The notes beneath the pieces were generated by a model that saw nothing but the letters and a program-made list of their open reading frames with translations, was not told the origin of the DNA and did no database searches. Shown here piece after piece: positions 5,407-5,932 of a stretch of 5,932 nucleotides of DNA; the stretch's first letter is position 1, and the number at the start of each line of letters is the position of its first letter. This DNA comes from Clostridia bacterium (GTDB lineage: Bacteria > Bacillota_A > Clostridia > Oscillospirales > CAG-272): the NCBI GenBank assembly GCA_017935805.1, contig JAGBGV010000169.1:1-5932 (forward strand), given 5' to 3'. Made by a program: the position numbers and the translations under genes.

Positions 5407-5435
5407 TTGACGAAAAGTGATTAGATGTGTATAAT
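5407..5435 (+). promoter_or_regulatory. Promoter of the zinc-ribbon gene
   Basis: TTGACG (5407-5412), 17-bp spacer, perfect TATAAT (5430-5435). The transcript would start near 5442, about 40 nt before the ATG. Confidence 0.85.
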
Positions 5436-5481
5436 ATCAGTGTGGTCACATAATACATAAGCCATTAAAGGAGAACGTGAC

Positions 5482-5932
5482 ATGACTTATTTAGAAATTG
5501 ATAAAGCAATGGTTGAAATTACCCACCAAAAATGTGCTGAATGCAAAAGTAGATTTGATGCCGTAGCGAAAGAAAATGTTACTGAAAGAAAAGCTCTGCA
5601 GCTTGAATACGGAATGTATACTTTCTGTGGAAATTGCGGCTTGCTGTTCAACACAACGGGAGAAAGAAAAATTATACAAATCAGACGAGGTTTTATCGAA
5701 AAGCAGCTGAACAAATATCCTCGGCTTAATTCTGTTTATCAAACACTCACTGAGGAAGAAAAACTGCGTTTTATGGCGGCTCTGCAAGCAGAATTATATC
5801 TTCGTGATCAGTGGCTCATTAAGCAATATGAGGAGCTCAACGCAGCGGAAAAATCGGGAGATAACAAAAAGGTGTTTGAGTTCAGGATAAAAGTCGGAGC
5901 GGCCAAAAATATGTTTGATCTGTGGGAAGCCT
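5482..5932 (+). CDS. Zinc-ribbon protein of unknown function, partial (3' end beyond window)
   Basis: ATG 5482 follows AAAGGAG (5467-5473) at 8 nt, and the frame stays open for 150 codons to the window edge. The N-terminal part has two Cys pairs: C-A-E-C at residues 18-21 and C-G-N-C at 49-52, about 27 residues apart, the layout of a small zinc ribbon. The rest (from about residue 70) is charged and predicted helical, with LTEEEKLRFMAALQAELYLRD and later a 'KQYEELNAAEKSGD' stretch, suggesting a helical bundle or coiled coil with acidic and basic residues mixed. There is no signal peptide or membrane segment, so it is probably cytoplasmic. It has its own promoter and is separated from the DUF2079 gene by a terminator, so it is a separate unit. 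No family is recognised; nucleic-acid or protein binding would be a guess. Confidence 0.8.
   Translation, partial: MTYLEIDKAMVEITHQKCAECKSRFDAVAKENVTERKALQLEYGMYTFCGNCGLLFNTTGERKIIQIRRGFIEKQLNKYPRLNSVYQTLTEEEKLRFMAALQAELYLRDQWLIKQYEELNAAEKSGDNKKVFEFRIKVGAAKNMFDLWEA

Noticed and set aside
5482..5640. Similarity of the C-A-E-C motif in the right-edge protein to that of the left-edge protein
   Set aside because: Only the four residues agree; flanking residues and the second Cys pair differ, so no relationship is supported.

Overview
The window looks like chromosome of a low-to-mid GC Bacillota, most likely a gut-type Clostridia (Ruminococcus/Oscillospiraceae-like). This is inferred from strong AGGAGG-type ribosome sites, near-consensus TTGACA/TATAAT promoters with 17-18 bp spacers, an XRE regulator, a GH4 family alpha-galactosidase and a DUF2079 membrane protein. 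No rRNA, tRNA, CRISPR array, transposase or integrase is visible.

Left part (1-1040) is an accessory strip of small genes on the + strand. It holds the 3' end of a CxxCG protein resembling the immunity proteins of polymorphic toxin loci, an 88-residue two-helix membrane protein, a decayed second copy of the 3' end of the CxxCG gene exactly 400 bp downstream, and a small acidic protein broken by one extra T in a T6 run. The mixture of duplication, nonsense mutation and frameshift suggests an immunity-gene array in decay. No toxin gene is in the window.

Middle part (1080-1914) is a compact two-gene module bounded by two identical 43-bp direct repeats. Each repeat is a bidirectional terminator, and each supplies the stop codon of one module gene. 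Inside, a predicted tail-anchored protein with a PEGA-like start (- strand) and an XRE repressor-type protein (+ strand) diverge from a shared region. That region carries a perfect 10+7+10 palindrome over the -35 site. This looks like a self-regulated, possibly mobile or cassette-like unit.

Right part (1917-5932) is more conventional. It has a complete GH4 alpha-galactosidase (melA type, - strand) and, divergent from it, a complete 620-residue DUF2079 (putative GT-C-like) membrane protein with a consensus promoter and its own terminator. At the right edge, with its own promoter, is the start of a zinc-ribbon protein that runs off the window. The intergenic region between melA and the DUF2079 gene has two divergent promoters and a perfect 12-bp palindrome over the melA -10, a likely operator.
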